This document shows, piece after piece, positions 17,157 to 26,641 of a DNA stretch of 48,764 nucleotides. Position 1 is the stretch's first letter; each line of letters starts with the position of its first letter. The notes beneath the pieces are model-generated. The model was not told where the DNA came from and did not search any database. It worked only from the letters and a program-made list of their open reading frames with translations. Source of the DNA: Bacteroidota bacterium. Lineage in GTDB: Bacteria > Bacteroidota > Bacteroidia > AKYH767-A > 2013-40CM-41-45. The stretch lies in assembly GCA_003151745.1 (NCBI GenBank), contig PLYJ01000044.1, positions 1 through 48,764 on the forward strand. Direction: 5' to 3'. Both the position numbers and the translations under genes were made by a program.

Positions 17157-17822
17157 ATGAAAAAACCTATTATCGTTACAAAAACAAAGTGGTATGAGTT
17201 CGAGAAAGTTAGAAATCTTGGCTTATCAGTTTATGACAGCATGAATCTGAACAACAATTTCATTAATCCACAGCCTTCGATGGCCATTATAATGGCAAGC
17301 ACTGATGATGTTACAGAGGCTCTTGGCAAATGGGGGCCTGTTGGCAACAGAGGTTCACATCAGGATTACGTGGTTCTGCAATTAAAATCGAAAACGTTGC
17401 ACATGCGCCTCACGCAATTGGGCGCATGGTGCATGAGCAGCCTTGATGTGGGCTTGTCGTATGCTGACCAAGCTGCAATTCTTGTTACTTCAGGCTTTCC
17501 GCTCAAGAACCCGGGAGCGCATGTAGGCAAGCTGGAAATGGTTCAGGGCTTTCATCGGGTCTTTGCAGGAAATTTAAATGAATGGGATATTAAACTAAAA
17601 TGGAGCAAGCCATTAGGTGTTGCAACTATCACGAATGTTAAAAGCTATATTATTTATCGTAACACAACAAATAGTTTTTCCACTTCTTCTGTTATAGCAG
17701 CTGTTCCTAATACCACGTATATAGATGTGCCGGGCACAGGCTCGTGGTTTTATTGGGTTGTCCCGGTCAATAATATGGGCAATGGTGTTCCAAGTCAGGC
17801 AGTGATAGCCAAAATTCTATAA
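17157..17822 (+). CDS. FN3-like protein, WGxxGNRGSH family (copy A)
   Basis: A 221-residue protein of a family with four members in this window. The N-terminal half (about 1-120) is mostly helical and contains the family motif WGPVGNRGSHQDYV (about 60-73). The C-terminal half (about 130-221) looks like one fibronectin type III domain (IKLKWSKPLG, VKSYIIYRNTT, SWFYWVVPVN). No signal peptide or membrane segment is seen, which is unusual for an FN3 protein. Function is unknown. It stands outside the island, away from copies B-D, and is preceded by the second 21-bp array. Start: ATG in MKKPIIVTKTK matches the paralogues (MAKPIIAIKTR). Confidence 0.82.
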   Translation: MKKPIIVTKTKWYEFEKVRNLGLSVYDSMNLNNNFINPQPSMAIIMASTDDVTEALGKWGPVGNRGSHQDYVVLQLKSKTLHMRLTQLGAWCMSSLDVGLSYADQAAILVTSGFPLKNPGAHVGKLEMVQGFHRVFAGNLNEWDIKLKWSKPLGVATITNVKSYIIYRNTTNSFSTSSVIAAVPNTTYIDVPGTGSWFYWVVPVNNMGNGVPSQAVIAKIL

Positions 17823-17860
17823 GGCTGGCTTCATAATACTGCGGAGTTCGAATGGATTTG

Positions 17861-18334
17861 TTATTTCATGACCACGGTCAGCTCGCCCGCACAAAGGAAT
17901 TTATCAAAGTCGTCATATACATATACTCTGTATTTGCCGGGATGATAAAAATCAATTTGCTTCCAGAATATCATGTTGGTGGGTTCAACAGCTTGCCTGA
18001 AGGTGTTGTCATAATGCTCTGTGCCAAGACTGTCAACCAAAAAAAGATCGTACGTCACGGATGGATGTCCCACTTCAGCAGGCAGCGTGACATGAAAGCT
18101 TAAGAAGCCTCCTTTTTTATTTATGCTGAACGTTTTGCTTGCATTGACGGGATTGCCTTTCTCGTCCACCTTCTCACAAAAAGAAATACGTTGCGCCTGT
18201 GAAGCAGTTGCAATTAGTATAAACAGGATAATGAAAAGAGTTGGCAGCCGGCAGTTGGCAGATGGCAGCTTGCTTTGAAGCTTGCCTGTTGCCCCATTCA
18301 ACAAATCGTGGTTTACGTATTTGATGCTCTTCAT
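17861..18334 (-). CDS. Secreted protein with repeat-derived N-terminal insert
   Basis: A 157-residue protein of unknown function. The hydrophobic core TLFIILFILIATASQA followed by QRISF is a normal signal peptide ending. The preceding residues (about 10-31, NGATGKLQSKLPSANCRLP) are encoded by TTGGCAG-type word repeats, placing an unusual 30-residue extension before the core. The mature part is all-beta in appearance, with SFHVTLPAEVGHPSVTYDLFLVD and a final KYRVYVYDD...CAGELTVV strand pair. The C-terminus ends just past the convergent FN3-like gene A. No other start codon gives a standard signal peptide. Confidence 0.7.
   Translation of the reverse strand: MKSIKYVNHDLLNGATGKLQSKLPSANCRLPTLFIILFILIATASQAQRISFCEKVDEKGNPVNASKTFSINKKGGFLSFHVTLPAEVGHPSVTYDLFLVDSLGTEHYDNTFRQAVEPTNMIFWKQIDFYHPGKYRVYVYDDFDKFLCAGELTVVMK
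18230..18300. repeat. TTGGCAG-word repeat in signal-peptide region
   Basis: Repeated GTTGGCAG, CCGGCAGTTGGCAG and ATGGCAG words followed by AAGCTTGC palindromic sequence. It is the same word family as in the SDR gene (15126-15221). It is in frame with the minus-strand secreted-protein gene. The edges are approximate. Confidence 0.65.
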
Positions 18335-18448
18335 TTAGTGGCTGTTACGGAGGATGAGCGGCAAAGGTTTATTTAACAAAAGTATCAATTAAGCATGAAC
18401 TTCATTTCGTATAAAATCTGTATTATCGCATCCTCATAAAGTGATGCC

Positions 18449-20119
18449 ATGGATTTAATAAAAAGAATAAGAAACATTTTCGCCGTTAGCTTATCGGCGT
18501 TTGCGTTGCTCAGCTCCTCCCCTGCTGTTGCTCAGAAAGCAATGCCTGTTGCAAAAGAGAATGCAGATAAACCTAAGTTGATTGTTGGAATCATCGTTGA
18601 CCAGATGCGTTACGATTATTTGTTTCGTTATCGCGATAAGTTTGGTAAAGGCGGGTTCATGCGCCTTTTGAATGAAGGATTCTTTTGTGAGAATGCGCAC
18701 TATAACTATGTTCCTACCTTCACAGGCCCCGGCCATGCCTGTGTATATACGGGTGCAACTCCTGCGGTGAATGGCATCATCGCTAATGATTGGTATGAAC
18801 GCAATGAGAATGACACCATGTATTGTGTGCAGGATAAGAGTGTTCAAACCTTGGGAAGCAGCACCAATGCGGGAATGATGTCGCCGCGCAATTTACTCAC
18901 TACTACTATTACTGATGAATTAAGGCTCTCCAATAATTTTCAATCAAAGGTAATAGGCATTTCGTTGAAAGACCGCGGAGCGATATTGCCTGCAGGACAT
19001 AGCGCCAACGCTGCTTATTGGTACGATGGCGCAAATGGCAACTGGATAAGCAGCACCTATTACATGAAAGATTTGCCTGCATGGGTGAAGGAGTTTAATG
19101 CCTTGAAGCTGTCTGACAGCTATCTTTCCAAACCGTGGACTACACTGCTGCCCATTGAACAATATACAGAAAGCACTGCCGACGACAGCCCGTATGAAGA
19201 GCCTTATCCAAAGGAAGTGAAGCCTGTTTTCCCTCATGACTTCCCGAGTATCCGGGGGAATGATTATGAGTTAGTGCGTAAAAGCCCTGCAGGGAATACA
19301 CTCACCAAAGAGCTTGCCATTGCAGCATTGAAAGGAGAGAACATGGGCAAAGGCAATGAAACAGATTTTCTTGCCATCAGCTTTTCTGCTACTGATTATG
19401 TAGGGCATCAGTTTGGAACGAATGCCATTGAGACGGAAGATACTTACCTGCGCCTCGATAAAGAGATTGCCGATCTTCTTACTTATTTAGATGAAAACTA
19501 TGGAAAGAATAATGTACTGGTGTTCCTCACTGCCGATCATGGCGCTTTGCAGAACCCCCAATACCTGCAGGATAATAAGATTCCTGCACGGGCTTTTAAG
19601 GAAAAAGATATGCTGAGATTCCTGAACGTGAACCTGAATGGTATATATGGAACGGAAAAGCTCGTTTCTTGCCTCATCAACAACCAGATTTACCTCGATC
19701 GTAATCTTATTGAGCAGGATCAGATAAACTTAGGTGATGTGCAGGATTATGTTGCAGACATACTCTTCGATTTTGATGGCGTTGCAAATACAATGACGGC
19801 TCCGCAGCTTGAGTTTAATGAATATACGCAGGGGCAGCAAAGTCTTGTTCAGCAGGGGTTTTATAAAAAGCGCTCCGGTGATGTGATGATTATCCTTGAG
19901 CCTGATCTGATTGAATACATGAAGAGGGGTACTACACATGGTGCAGGATATAACTATGACACACATGTTCCATTGATATGGTATGGATGGAAGATTAAAC
20001 AGGGCAGCTCCTCAAGCGCCGTGAATATGGTTGACATTGCTGCAACACTTGCCGCCATGCTTCACATTGAAGCACCGAACGGATGCACAGGCAAGCCGAT
20101 TGAAAGTATTGTGAAATAA
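18449..20119 (+). CDS. PafA-type alkaline phosphatase family protein
   Basis: A periplasmic metal-dependent phosphomonoesterase of 556 residues in the alkaline phosphatase superfamily, closest in pattern to Flavobacterium PafA. The signal peptide (about 1-28) ends PAVAQ. Metal and catalytic residues can be placed: Asp51 in IIVDQMRYDY, the nucleophilic Thr in PTFTGPGHACVYTG (Thr92 by alignment of TGPGH), the DYVGHQFG metal motif and FLTADHGA. PafA enzymes are usually not repressed by phosphate and release phosphate from organic esters. With the pst genes at the right end this suggests phosphate scavenging, though the loci are 25 kb apart. Confidence 0.9.
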   Translation: MDLIKRIRNIFAVSLSAFALLSSSPAVAQKAMPVAKENADKPKLIVGIIVDQMRYDYLFRYRDKFGKGGFMRLLNEGFFCENAHYNYVPTFTGPGHACVYTGATPAVNGIIANDWYERNENDTMYCVQDKSVQTLGSSTNAGMMSPRNLLTTTITDELRLSNNFQSKVIGISLKDRGAILPAGHSANAAYWYDGANGNWISSTYYMKDLPAWVKEFNALKLSDSYLSKPWTTLLPIEQYTESTADDSPYEEPYPKEVKPVFPHDFPSIRGNDYELVRKSPAGNTLTKELAIAALKGENMGKGNETDFLAISFSATDYVGHQFGTNAIETEDTYLRLDKEIADLLTYLDENYGKNNVLVFLTADHGALQNPQYLQDNKIPARAFKEKDMLRFLNVNLNGIYGTEKLVSCLINNQIYLDRNLIEQDQINLGDVQDYVADILFDFDGVANTMTAPQLEFNEYTQGQQSLVQQGFYKKRSGDVMIILEPDLIEYMKRGTTHGAGYNYDTHVPLIWYGWKIKQGSSSSAVNMVDIAATLAAMLHIEAPNGCTGKPIESIVK

Positions 20120-20206
20120 TATTTATATAACAGGGTTTCAGGAACAGAACGGATTGAAGCCGTTTATATATCTTTGAAATTCTAAGATCAGCTTTTTTGC
20201 AATCAA

Positions 20207-21193
20207 ATGTCAACAGCAACGGAAAATTATAGTGTTCAGAAGAAGCTAACGGTAATAGTTATCGTGCTGTTCCTTATAAAGATTGCGGCATGGTATATAA
20301 CAAACTCTGTTGCCATTCTCACGGACACACTTGAATATACTATAAACGTTATCAGCGGCCTTGTGGGGCTTTACAGCCTGTCGCTTGCTGCACAGCCACG
20401 CGATGAGAACCATCCTTACGGACATGGCAAAGTAGAATTCCTTTCTGCAGCCATCGAAGGCACGTTGATGATTGTGTCCAGCTTTCTGATCATCTATGAA
20501 GCAATTCGTAACCTGAGGCATCCTCATCCAATCAATGAGCTTGACCGCGGGATTTATCTTGTTGCGTTTACTGCGGCGGTTAATTTTGCAGTAGGTCTGT
20601 ATGCTGTGAGAAATGGGAAAAGAAATAATTCTATTGCGCTCGTTGCCACAGGCAGGCACATGCAGTCGGATACTTATTCGACGCTTGGCATCATCATAGG
20701 CCTGGTCATAATCCTGCTTATCCACTATATATGGATAGATAGCGCTGTTTCACTGGTGTTTGCAGCAATCATTATTGTTTCAGGCTATAAAATACTCCGG
20801 AGTTCCATTGCAGGCATTATGGATGAAGCGGATGACAAGTTGTTGAAAAAGGTAGTTGCATTTCTGCAAGCGTCAAGACGTGAGAATTGGATTGACCTGC
20901 ACAACCTGCGAATCATTAAATACGGCAGCACGCTGCATCTTGACTGCCACATGACTGTACCGTGGTACCTCAATGTTCATGAGGCGCATAAAGAAATTGA
21001 TGAACTGAGTAAGTTGATACGAGAGAACTTTGGTGAAAGCGTGGAGTTGTTTGTGCACACCGACGGCTGCCTTGACTTTTCCTGCAAGATATGCACCAAG
21101 CACGATTGCCCTGTACGAAAATTTGCTTTCGTGAAAAAGATTGACTGGACGGTGGAGAATATCTCAACCAATGTCAAGCACAGAATTGATTGA
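20207..21193 (+). CDS. Cation diffusion facilitator (CDF) transporter
   Basis: An inner-membrane cation exporter, 328 residues, with about six transmembrane helices. TM2 carries SVAILTDTLEYTIN (Asp40, Glu43, Asn47), the RDENHPYGHGKVEFLSA loop follows (66-82), and TM5 carries HMQSDTYSTLG, giving the metal-coordinating positions. The cytosolic C-terminal domain (about 205-328) ends in an unusual Cys/His-rich stretch, CLDFSCKICTKHDCPVRKFAF, which may bind metal. The family exports Zn, Mn, Fe or Co, and the metal here cannot be decided. It is 87 bp downstream of the phosphatase gene on the same strand, so co-transcription is possible. Confidence 0.9.
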   Translation: MSTATENYSVQKKLTVIVIVLFLIKIAAWYITNSVAILTDTLEYTINVISGLVGLYSLSLAAQPRDENHPYGHGKVEFLSAAIEGTLMIVSSFLIIYEAIRNLRHPHPINELDRGIYLVAFTAAVNFAVGLYAVRNGKRNNSIALVATGRHMQSDTYSTLGIIIGLVIILLIHYIWIDSAVSLVFAAIIIVSGYKILRSSIAGIMDEADDKLLKKVVAFLQASRRENWIDLHNLRIIKYGSTLHLDCHMTVPWYLNVHEAHKEIDELSKLIRENFGESVELFVHTDGCLDFSCKICTKHDCPVRKFAFVKKIDWTVENISTNVKHRID

Positions 21194-21195
21194 TG

Positions 21196-21262
21196 AGGAG
21201 ATGGGTAATTGGGGTAAATCGTTTCGATCCTTTACCTTAATCCCCTGTTTACCTCAAGTACC
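21196..21262. repeat. Intergenic GGTAATT/GGGGTAAA-word palindrome
   Basis: Between the convergent CDF and M13 peptidase genes, GGGTAATTGGGGTAAA is matched imperfectly (about 12 of 15) by TTTACCTTAATCCCC, with more TTTACC words beyond. It is probably a bidirectional terminator. It uses words related to the palindrome at 13643-13691. Confidence 0.6.
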
Positions 21263-21271
21263 TTTTCATTA

Positions 21272-23317
21272 TTACCAAATCACTACTCTGTCTTTATCAT
21301 CCCGATACATTTTGTCGCCGGGCTTCACATTAAAAGCAGCGTAGAATTCAGGCATGTTGCTTAAAGGGCCATTGCAACGCCACATGCCAGGTGAGTGTGG
21401 ATCGGTAATGATCCGTTGTTTTGCAGATTCAGGCCTGCGGCTCACTCTCCAGGCCTGCGCCCATGCAATAAAGAAGCGTTGATCGGGTGTGAAGCCATCT
21501 ATCTTTTCAGTTGATTGTCCTTCTTTTGTTTTCTTGAATGCTTCGTATGCAATGCGCACACCGCCAAGATCAGCAATGTTTTCACCCTGCGTGAGAGCGC
21601 CATTAATATGAATTGAATCAAGAATAGTATATTGATCGAACTGGCTTACAATTTTGCCTGCAACATCTTTAAATTTAACTGCATCATCGCTTGTCCACCA
21701 GTTCTTAAGATTGCCTTCAGCATCATATTGTCTTCCCTGGTCGTCAAAGCCATGCGTCATTTCATGACCAATAATAGCGCCCATAGCGCCATAGTTCATT
21801 GCATCATCAGCACCCGGATCATAGAAAGGCGGTTGAAGAATTCCGGCGGGAAACACAATCTCGTTAAGCGATGGATTGTAATAAGCATTGACCGTTGGCG
21901 GCGACATCCCCCATTCAGTCTTATCAACAGGTTTGCCAATCTTAGCAATCATGCGGTTGAATTCAAATTCAGAAGCGTGCATCACGTTCATGGCATAGGA
22001 ATCGCGGCCAATATCAAGCTTGGAATAGTCGCGCATCTTGTCAGGGTAGCCAATCTTTTTCATGAACTTGTCCAGCTTCACAACAGCCTGCTGCTTGGTA
22101 GAGTCTCCCATCCATTGCAATGCCTTGATGCGATCACGAAACACGCCTTGCATGTTGTTAACCATGTCAAGCACACGCTGCTTGGCATCTCCTGCAAAAG
22201 CTTTTTGTATATACACTTCGCCAAGCGCTTCTCCCATCAGGCGGTCAATGGTCTGAAGAGAGCGTTTCCAGCGCGGCTTCAACTCCTTTGTTCCATTAAG
22301 AACTGTTTCGAAAAAATGAAAGTTTTCATTTACAATCGGATCACTCAAATAAGGCGCTGCTGCAACAATCAGTTTCCATCTTAAATAGGTTTTCCAATCA
22401 TCCACACTTACTTTCTTTAATAATTCGCCGGCAGTAACCAGGAATTCAGGCTGGCCTACAATAATGCTGTCGGTATTAGGAACACCGATGGTGGCAAGCT
22501 GTGACTTCCAATCTATACCTGTTTCATTCGTGAGCTGAGCGATTGATTTTTTATTGTAGTTCTTATAAGGATCACGCAGGTCAACGCGCGAACGCTGTGA
22601 TCTGGCAAGTTCTGTTTCTATATGCATTACCTTTTCTGCATTGGCTTTAGCCACTTCAGGTTTATCGCCGCAGAATACAAACATTTTTTCTATATGCTTA
22701 ACGTATTCTTCTCTTATCTTCTGCATGGCTGCATCATCTTTCAGGTAATAGTCTTTGTCAGGCATGCTCACACCTCCCTGATATAAATAAGACACCACCT
22801 TTGAACTGTTCATCTGATCCTGGTCAGCATAAAAAGTATAAAGAGGGCTCAGGAAGGAACGCTGAAATCTTGCAATAGCTTCCATCACTCCCTGCATGTC
22901 TTTAATGCCGTTTATCTTTTCAAATTCCGCAGCCAAAGGTTTTATTCCATCGCTGTTTAGCTTTACAGAATCTATTCCTGTAGCATAAAAGTCACCGACC
23001 TTACGGGTATTGCTTCCTGTCTCCGCCTTTGTATCAGCAGCTGCAGCTTCAAGCACATCCTTCAATATCTTATGATTATTCTCTTCTATTTCCTTGAAGC
23101 TTCCCCATGCGCTTTCAGAAGCAGGAATGGGATATTTTTTAATCCAGCCGCCGTTTACATACATAAAGAAATTACTCTGAGGAGTTACTGTTGTATCTAA
23201 ATTGGTTGGATCAATAAGCACTGCTTTATCTTCTTTAGGATGATTATTACATGCAATCATAGTCGTTAAAACAATCACGGTCAAGGTTGACGCGCTCAAT
23301 AAATTATTAATTTTCAT
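21272..23317 (-). CDS. M13 family metallopeptidase (neprilysin/PepO type)
   Basis: A zinc endopeptidase of 681 residues, the usual M13 length. An N-terminal lipobox-like segment (MIAC, Cys23) suggests a lipoprotein facing the periplasm. The zinc motif HEMTH is at 518-522, the third ligand is Glu579 in GENIADLGG, and NAYYNPSLNEIVFPAGIL (477-494) is the substrate-strand signature. The C-terminus has the family-typical ADQRFF-like and AWRVSRRPE segments and ends in VVIW. All catalytic residues are intact. It degrades oligopeptides, with no specific substrate predictable. It is convergent with the CDF gene. Confidence 0.95.
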   Translation of the reverse strand: MKINNLLSASTLTVIVLTTMIACNNHPKEDKAVLIDPTNLDTTVTPQSNFFMYVNGGWIKKYPIPASESAWGSFKEIEENNHKILKDVLEAAAADTKAETGSNTRKVGDFYATGIDSVKLNSDGIKPLAAEFEKINGIKDMQGVMEAIARFQRSFLSPLYTFYADQDQMNSSKVVSYLYQGGVSMPDKDYYLKDDAAMQKIREEYVKHIEKMFVFCGDKPEVAKANAEKVMHIETELARSQRSRVDLRDPYKNYNKKSIAQLTNETGIDWKSQLATIGVPNTDSIIVGQPEFLVTAGELLKKVSVDDWKTYLRWKLIVAAAPYLSDPIVNENFHFFETVLNGTKELKPRWKRSLQTIDRLMGEALGEVYIQKAFAGDAKQRVLDMVNNMQGVFRDRIKALQWMGDSTKQQAVVKLDKFMKKIGYPDKMRDYSKLDIGRDSYAMNVMHASEFEFNRMIAKIGKPVDKTEWGMSPPTVNAYYNPSLNEIVFPAGILQPPFYDPGADDAMNYGAMGAIIGHEMTHGFDDQGRQYDAEGNLKNWWTSDDAVKFKDVAGKIVSQFDQYTILDSIHINGALTQGENIADLGGVRIAYEAFKKTKEGQSTEKIDGFTPDQRFFIAWAQAWRVSRRPESAKQRIITDPHSPGMWRCNGPLSNMPEFYAAFNVKPGDKMYRDDKDRVVIW

Positions 23318-23353
23318 TATTGGATTATAGTTATATATAATTAAAATTCTGCT

Positions 23354-24331
23354 TTAATCTTTTTGTATTAATTGTTGAATCATGACATCAACAGAAACAT
23401 TATCTGCCTCCGCTTTGTAATTGCGAACAATACGATGGCGTAAAATAGCAGGCGCTACAGATTTCACATCTTCAATGTCTGGAGAGAACTTTCCATGAAA
23501 AGCAGCATGGCATTTTGCTCCTATGACAAGATACTGCGATGCGCGCGGACCTGCTCCCCAAGCTAAATAATTATTCACTTCAGCAGTTGCAGCAGGAGTC
23601 GAAGGGCGTGTGCGCGAAGCAAGCTGAACGGCATATTTTAATACATTATCGGGTATAGGTATTCTACGCACGAGGCTCTGAAAGAACACTATTTCTTCAG
23701 CGCCTACTATCTTCTCCAGTTGAGGATTAAAATCAGAAGTGGTGTTTTTTACAACCGTTACTTCCTGATCGAAGGTTGGATAGGTAAGCCACACATTAAA
23801 CATGAACCTGTCCAGTTGGGCTTCAGGTAAAGGATAAGTTCCCTCCTGTTCTATCGGGTTCTGAGTAGCAAGAACAAAGAAGGGTTTCTCTAATTCATAT
23901 CTCTTTCCGGCTGCAGTAACTGCTGTTTCCTGCATGGCTTCAAGCAATGCACTTTGCGTCTTTGGCGGTGTTCTGTTAATTTCATCAGCAAGAATAATAT
24001 TGGCAAACAGGGGGCCTTTGATAAATCTGAACTGCCGCGATTCATCAAGAATTTCTGTGCCGATAATATCGCTTGGCATCAAGTCAGGAGTGAACTGGAT
24101 TCGATTATAACTTAAGCCAAGCGTACGTGCAATCGTATTTACAAGCAATGTTTTCGCAAGCCCCGGCACGCCAACAAGCAGGCAATGCCCGCGGGAAAAG
24201 ATTGAAATGAGCACATCCTGCACCACTTCATCCTGACCAATGATAACCTTGCCTATTTCAGCCCGCAGGCGCTTATAGGTAACTACTAAATCCTGAACTG
24301 CTTCTACATCTGAAGCGTATGTCTTTGCCAT
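23354..24331 (-). CDS. MoxR family AAA+ ATPase
   Basis: A cytosolic AAA+ ATPase of 325 residues. It has the Walker A GVPGLAKT (54-61), the Walker B ILADEINR (113-120), sensor 1 in ATQNPIEQEGTYPLPEAQLDRF, and a C-terminal lid with RTRPSTPAA...WGAGPRASQ. MoxR proteins act as chaperones or activators and usually precede DUF58 and VWA genes. None is adjacent here: the upstream neighbour is a SurA-like gene only 12 bp away, and the downstream one is the M13 peptidase. This suggests a link to envelope protein maturation, which is inference. Confidence 0.92.
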   Translation of the reverse strand: MAKTYASDVEAVQDLVVTYKRLRAEIGKVIIGQDEVVQDVLISIFSRGHCLLVGVPGLAKTLLVNTIARTLGLSYNRIQFTPDLMPSDIIGTEILDESRQFRFIKGPLFANIILADEINRTPPKTQSALLEAMQETAVTAAGKRYELEKPFFVLATQNPIEQEGTYPLPEAQLDRFMFNVWLTYPTFDQEVTVVKNTTSDFNPQLEKIVGAEEIVFFQSLVRRIPIPDNVLKYAVQLASRTRPSTPAATAEVNNYLAWGAGPRASQYLVIGAKCHAAFHGKFSPDIEDVKSVAPAILRHRIVRNYKAEADNVSVDVMIQQLIQKD

Positions 24332-24343
24332 ATCTATTTCAAT

Positions 24344-25711
24344 TTAATTCTTTGCACTCTCCCAGTCATCCTTTAAGCTGGTACATTTACCATAGTCGCT
24401 GTTAATATGAATGAATGTTGATTTTCTTTTTCTGTCTACCCAATCTTTCAATGTTTTATTTTGCTTTTCAGCCTGGCAGGCATCCTGAATTTTCTGATAG
24501 TCATCTACCATATTTGCCTGGTGTGGTTGGGTGCGAGAAAGAACTTTCACAATGCGGTAAGCTTGCTTGCCTTCTTCTGTCTGCATAAGCAACGGCACAG
24601 AAACCCGGTTTAATGCCATCGTATCAATCTGGAAGAAGAGTATGCGATCCATCTGATCGGGTGAAAGTGATGTTGTTCCTGTTTCAGGATTAATCATCAG
24701 TCCGCCGTTATTGCGCGTATTCTCATCATCGGAGAATTTCTCAGCAGCCTCTTCAAAAGTCATTGATTGATTTACGATAAGCTTTCGTATGCTGTCAAGC
24801 TGGTTTATCATCCTGATCTTATCTTCCTCTTGTATCTTTGGCTGCAGAAGAATGTGACGGACATTAATCTGGTTCCCTCTTCGTTCCACAAGCTGAATGA
24901 GATGACCGCCGAACTTGGTAAAGACAAGCGGAGCCATTTCACCGGGCGTTTTGAGGCTAAAGGCAGCAGCTTCAAACTCCGGAACCATTTGTCCGCGTTC
25001 AAAGAAACTTAACTCACCGCCTTTCTTTGCTGACGCAGGATCCTGTGAATAAAGAGCTGCCAGGACTGCAAAATCTTTTCCATCATTGACCTCCTTGCGA
25101 TATTCTTCCAATTGATCCTTGACTCTTTTTAATTCAGCTTCACCAACAGGCGGGATTTTAACAATCTCCGCAACTTGTATTTCAGCATTAATATACGGCA
25201 GGCTATCCTTTGGAATACTCTTAAAATAATTTTTCACATCAGCAGGAGAGGCAGTCATATCCTTCGTGATTTTGCCCTGCATGGTTTGCACGATCAACTG
25301 ATCGTGAATAGCATCCCGCAGCTCTGCTTTTATTTCAATCACAGATGTATGAAAATATTCTTCAAGCTCCTTTTCCGTTTTAAATATTTTAATGTAATAG
25401 CGCATGCGCTTGTCCAATTCCGATTCTACCTGGCCATCGGTCACAGTCACACTATCGAGCGCTGCCTGGTTAAGCATTAATTTTGTAAGAAGAAGCTGGG
25501 AAAATATCTGGCATTTAATATTGTCATCCTTAACTTCATTATTATTCTGCAGGAGGTATTGATTGTATTGCTTTTCAATATCGGATTGCAGAATTATTTT
25601 ATCGCCAACAACAGCCATAACCTGGTCAACTGCCTGACCGTTTTGAGCAAAGCAAAATGAAGGAATAAGGAATAAGCAATATATAATAATAACAAGCAAC
25701 GATTTATTCAT
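24344..25711 (-). CDS. SurA-like periplasmic peptidyl-prolyl isomerase
   Basis: A periplasmic outer-membrane-protein chaperone and isomerase, 455 residues from the preferred start. It has a signal peptide (MNKSLLVIIIYCLFLIPSFCFA), a SurA N-terminal domain with VDQVMAVVGDKIILQSDIE, then two parvulin (PpiC) domains at about 180-285 and 290-390. The second carries the usual VRHILLQPK start. A longer frame begins at 25732, but its first seven codons come from a GAATAAGG repeat, so I use the internal ATG. It is the middle gene of three SurA-like genes on the same strand. Confidence 0.88.
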   Translation of the reverse strand: MNKSLLVIIIYCLFLIPSFCFAQNGQAVDQVMAVVGDKIILQSDIEKQYNQYLLQNNNEVKDDNIKCQIFSQLLLTKLMLNQAALDSVTVTDGQVESELDKRMRYYIKIFKTEKELEEYFHTSVIEIKAELRDAIHDQLIVQTMQGKITKDMTASPADVKNYFKSIPKDSLPYINAEIQVAEIVKIPPVGEAELKRVKDQLEEYRKEVNDGKDFAVLAALYSQDPASAKKGGELSFFERGQMVPEFEAAAFSLKTPGEMAPLVFTKFGGHLIQLVERRGNQINVRHILLQPKIQEEDKIRMINQLDSIRKLIVNQSMTFEEAAEKFSDDENTRNNGGLMINPETGTTSLSPDQMDRILFFQIDTMALNRVSVPLLMQTEEGKQAYRIVKVLSRTQPHQANMVDDYQKIQDACQAEKQNKTLKDWVDRKRKSTFIHINSDYGKCTSLKDDWESAKN

Positions 25712-25750
25712 TATTCCCTTTTCCTTATTCATTTTAAATCTTGATTTTTA

Positions 25751-26617
25751 TTATTTTCCTATCCGTTCAATCTCACCCTTCTTTTTCGCATCCTCATAAG
25801 CCTGGCGTTCCATTTCTTCTATCAATTTCAACTTTCTTTCATTAATGATCATATTGCGAATGTTATCCGCTTCAAAACTCAGCGGCGAAATACTATTGCG
25901 GATTCTAAATCCTTTAATATTCACAAGATAGACATTGCTTGAATCCTCAAGCTCGATGAAGCGGTTATTCTTGAGAAATTGCTCCTTGTCATAAGTCTTA
26001 ATGGGAATCTCTTTAAGTAAATCATCAAAGAGAAGCCATGACTGGTCATCCAGGTAATAGTTGAAAGCATATTGATGGCAATAGTCTTCAAGAAGCTTGC
26101 GGTCTTTTGCATTATCTGATTTATACCACTGTTTCGCTTTATCAATTTTAGGAGATTTACGGCTGAGTTTAAGATAGAGCACTTTGATAATATTATCCTT
26201 CAATTCAAAGTTGCTCTGATTAGCATTATAAAACTTTTCAATTTCTTCTTTTAGAACAACCGTATCCAGCTTCTGGCTTACCAGTTCCTCTTCATAGGCA
26301 TGCGTGATAAGTGAATTACGATAATCATTTAATTGCTTCTCTACATTCTTCTTTTCATCTGGAAGGTTCTCTTCTGCCTTATGAATGACAGCCTGCTTGC
26401 GCAACCAGGTATTCACGTAATCTGCAATAATATTAACGCTATCCTTTGCTGATGAACCTGCCGGAATCATCCCTTCTAAATCATCTTTGTAAAGAACCTG
26501 ATCGTATGCTTTGGCAATTACATTATCGTTTAAAGCCCTGTTTCTTCCTTTTGAGCAAGAAGTGATACAGAAAAGAAAAAGAAAGCCACCACAAAAGTAT
26601 AACTTTAATTGCGTCAA
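25751..26617 (-). CDS. SurA-like lipoprotein lacking a parvulin domain
   Basis: A 288-residue lipoprotein (signal with CITSC lipobox, Cys21). It begins with the SurA-type N-terminal pattern VIAKAYDQVLYKDDLEGMIP and a helical chaperone region (about 50-130). It has no recognisable parvulin active site; the segment after 140 is helical (WYKSDNAKDRKLLEDYCHQYAF). It is probably a chaperone-only member of the trio, helping outer-membrane or T9SS cargo. It lies 39 bp upstream of the two-parvulin SurA gene and downstream of the large PpiC protein, same strand. Confidence 0.8.
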   Translation of the reverse strand: MTQLKLYFCGGFLFLFCITSCSKGRNRALNDNVIAKAYDQVLYKDDLEGMIPAGSSAKDSVNIIADYVNTWLRKQAVIHKAEENLPDEKKNVEKQLNDYRNSLITHAYEEELVSQKLDTVVLKEEIEKFYNANQSNFELKDNIIKVLYLKLSRKSPKIDKAKQWYKSDNAKDRKLLEDYCHQYAFNYYLDDQSWLLFDDLLKEIPIKTYDKEQFLKNNRFIELEDSSNVYLVNIKGFRIRNSISPLSFEADNIRNMIINERKLKLIEEMERQAYEDAKKKGEIERIGK

Positions 26618-26641
26618 CTCTGTTAATGAATAGTTATGTAA

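Noticed and set aside
21632-22384. Plus-strand 250-codon frame
   Set aside because: It is antisense to the M13 peptidase gene, whose motifs are all intact, so it is a shadow frame.
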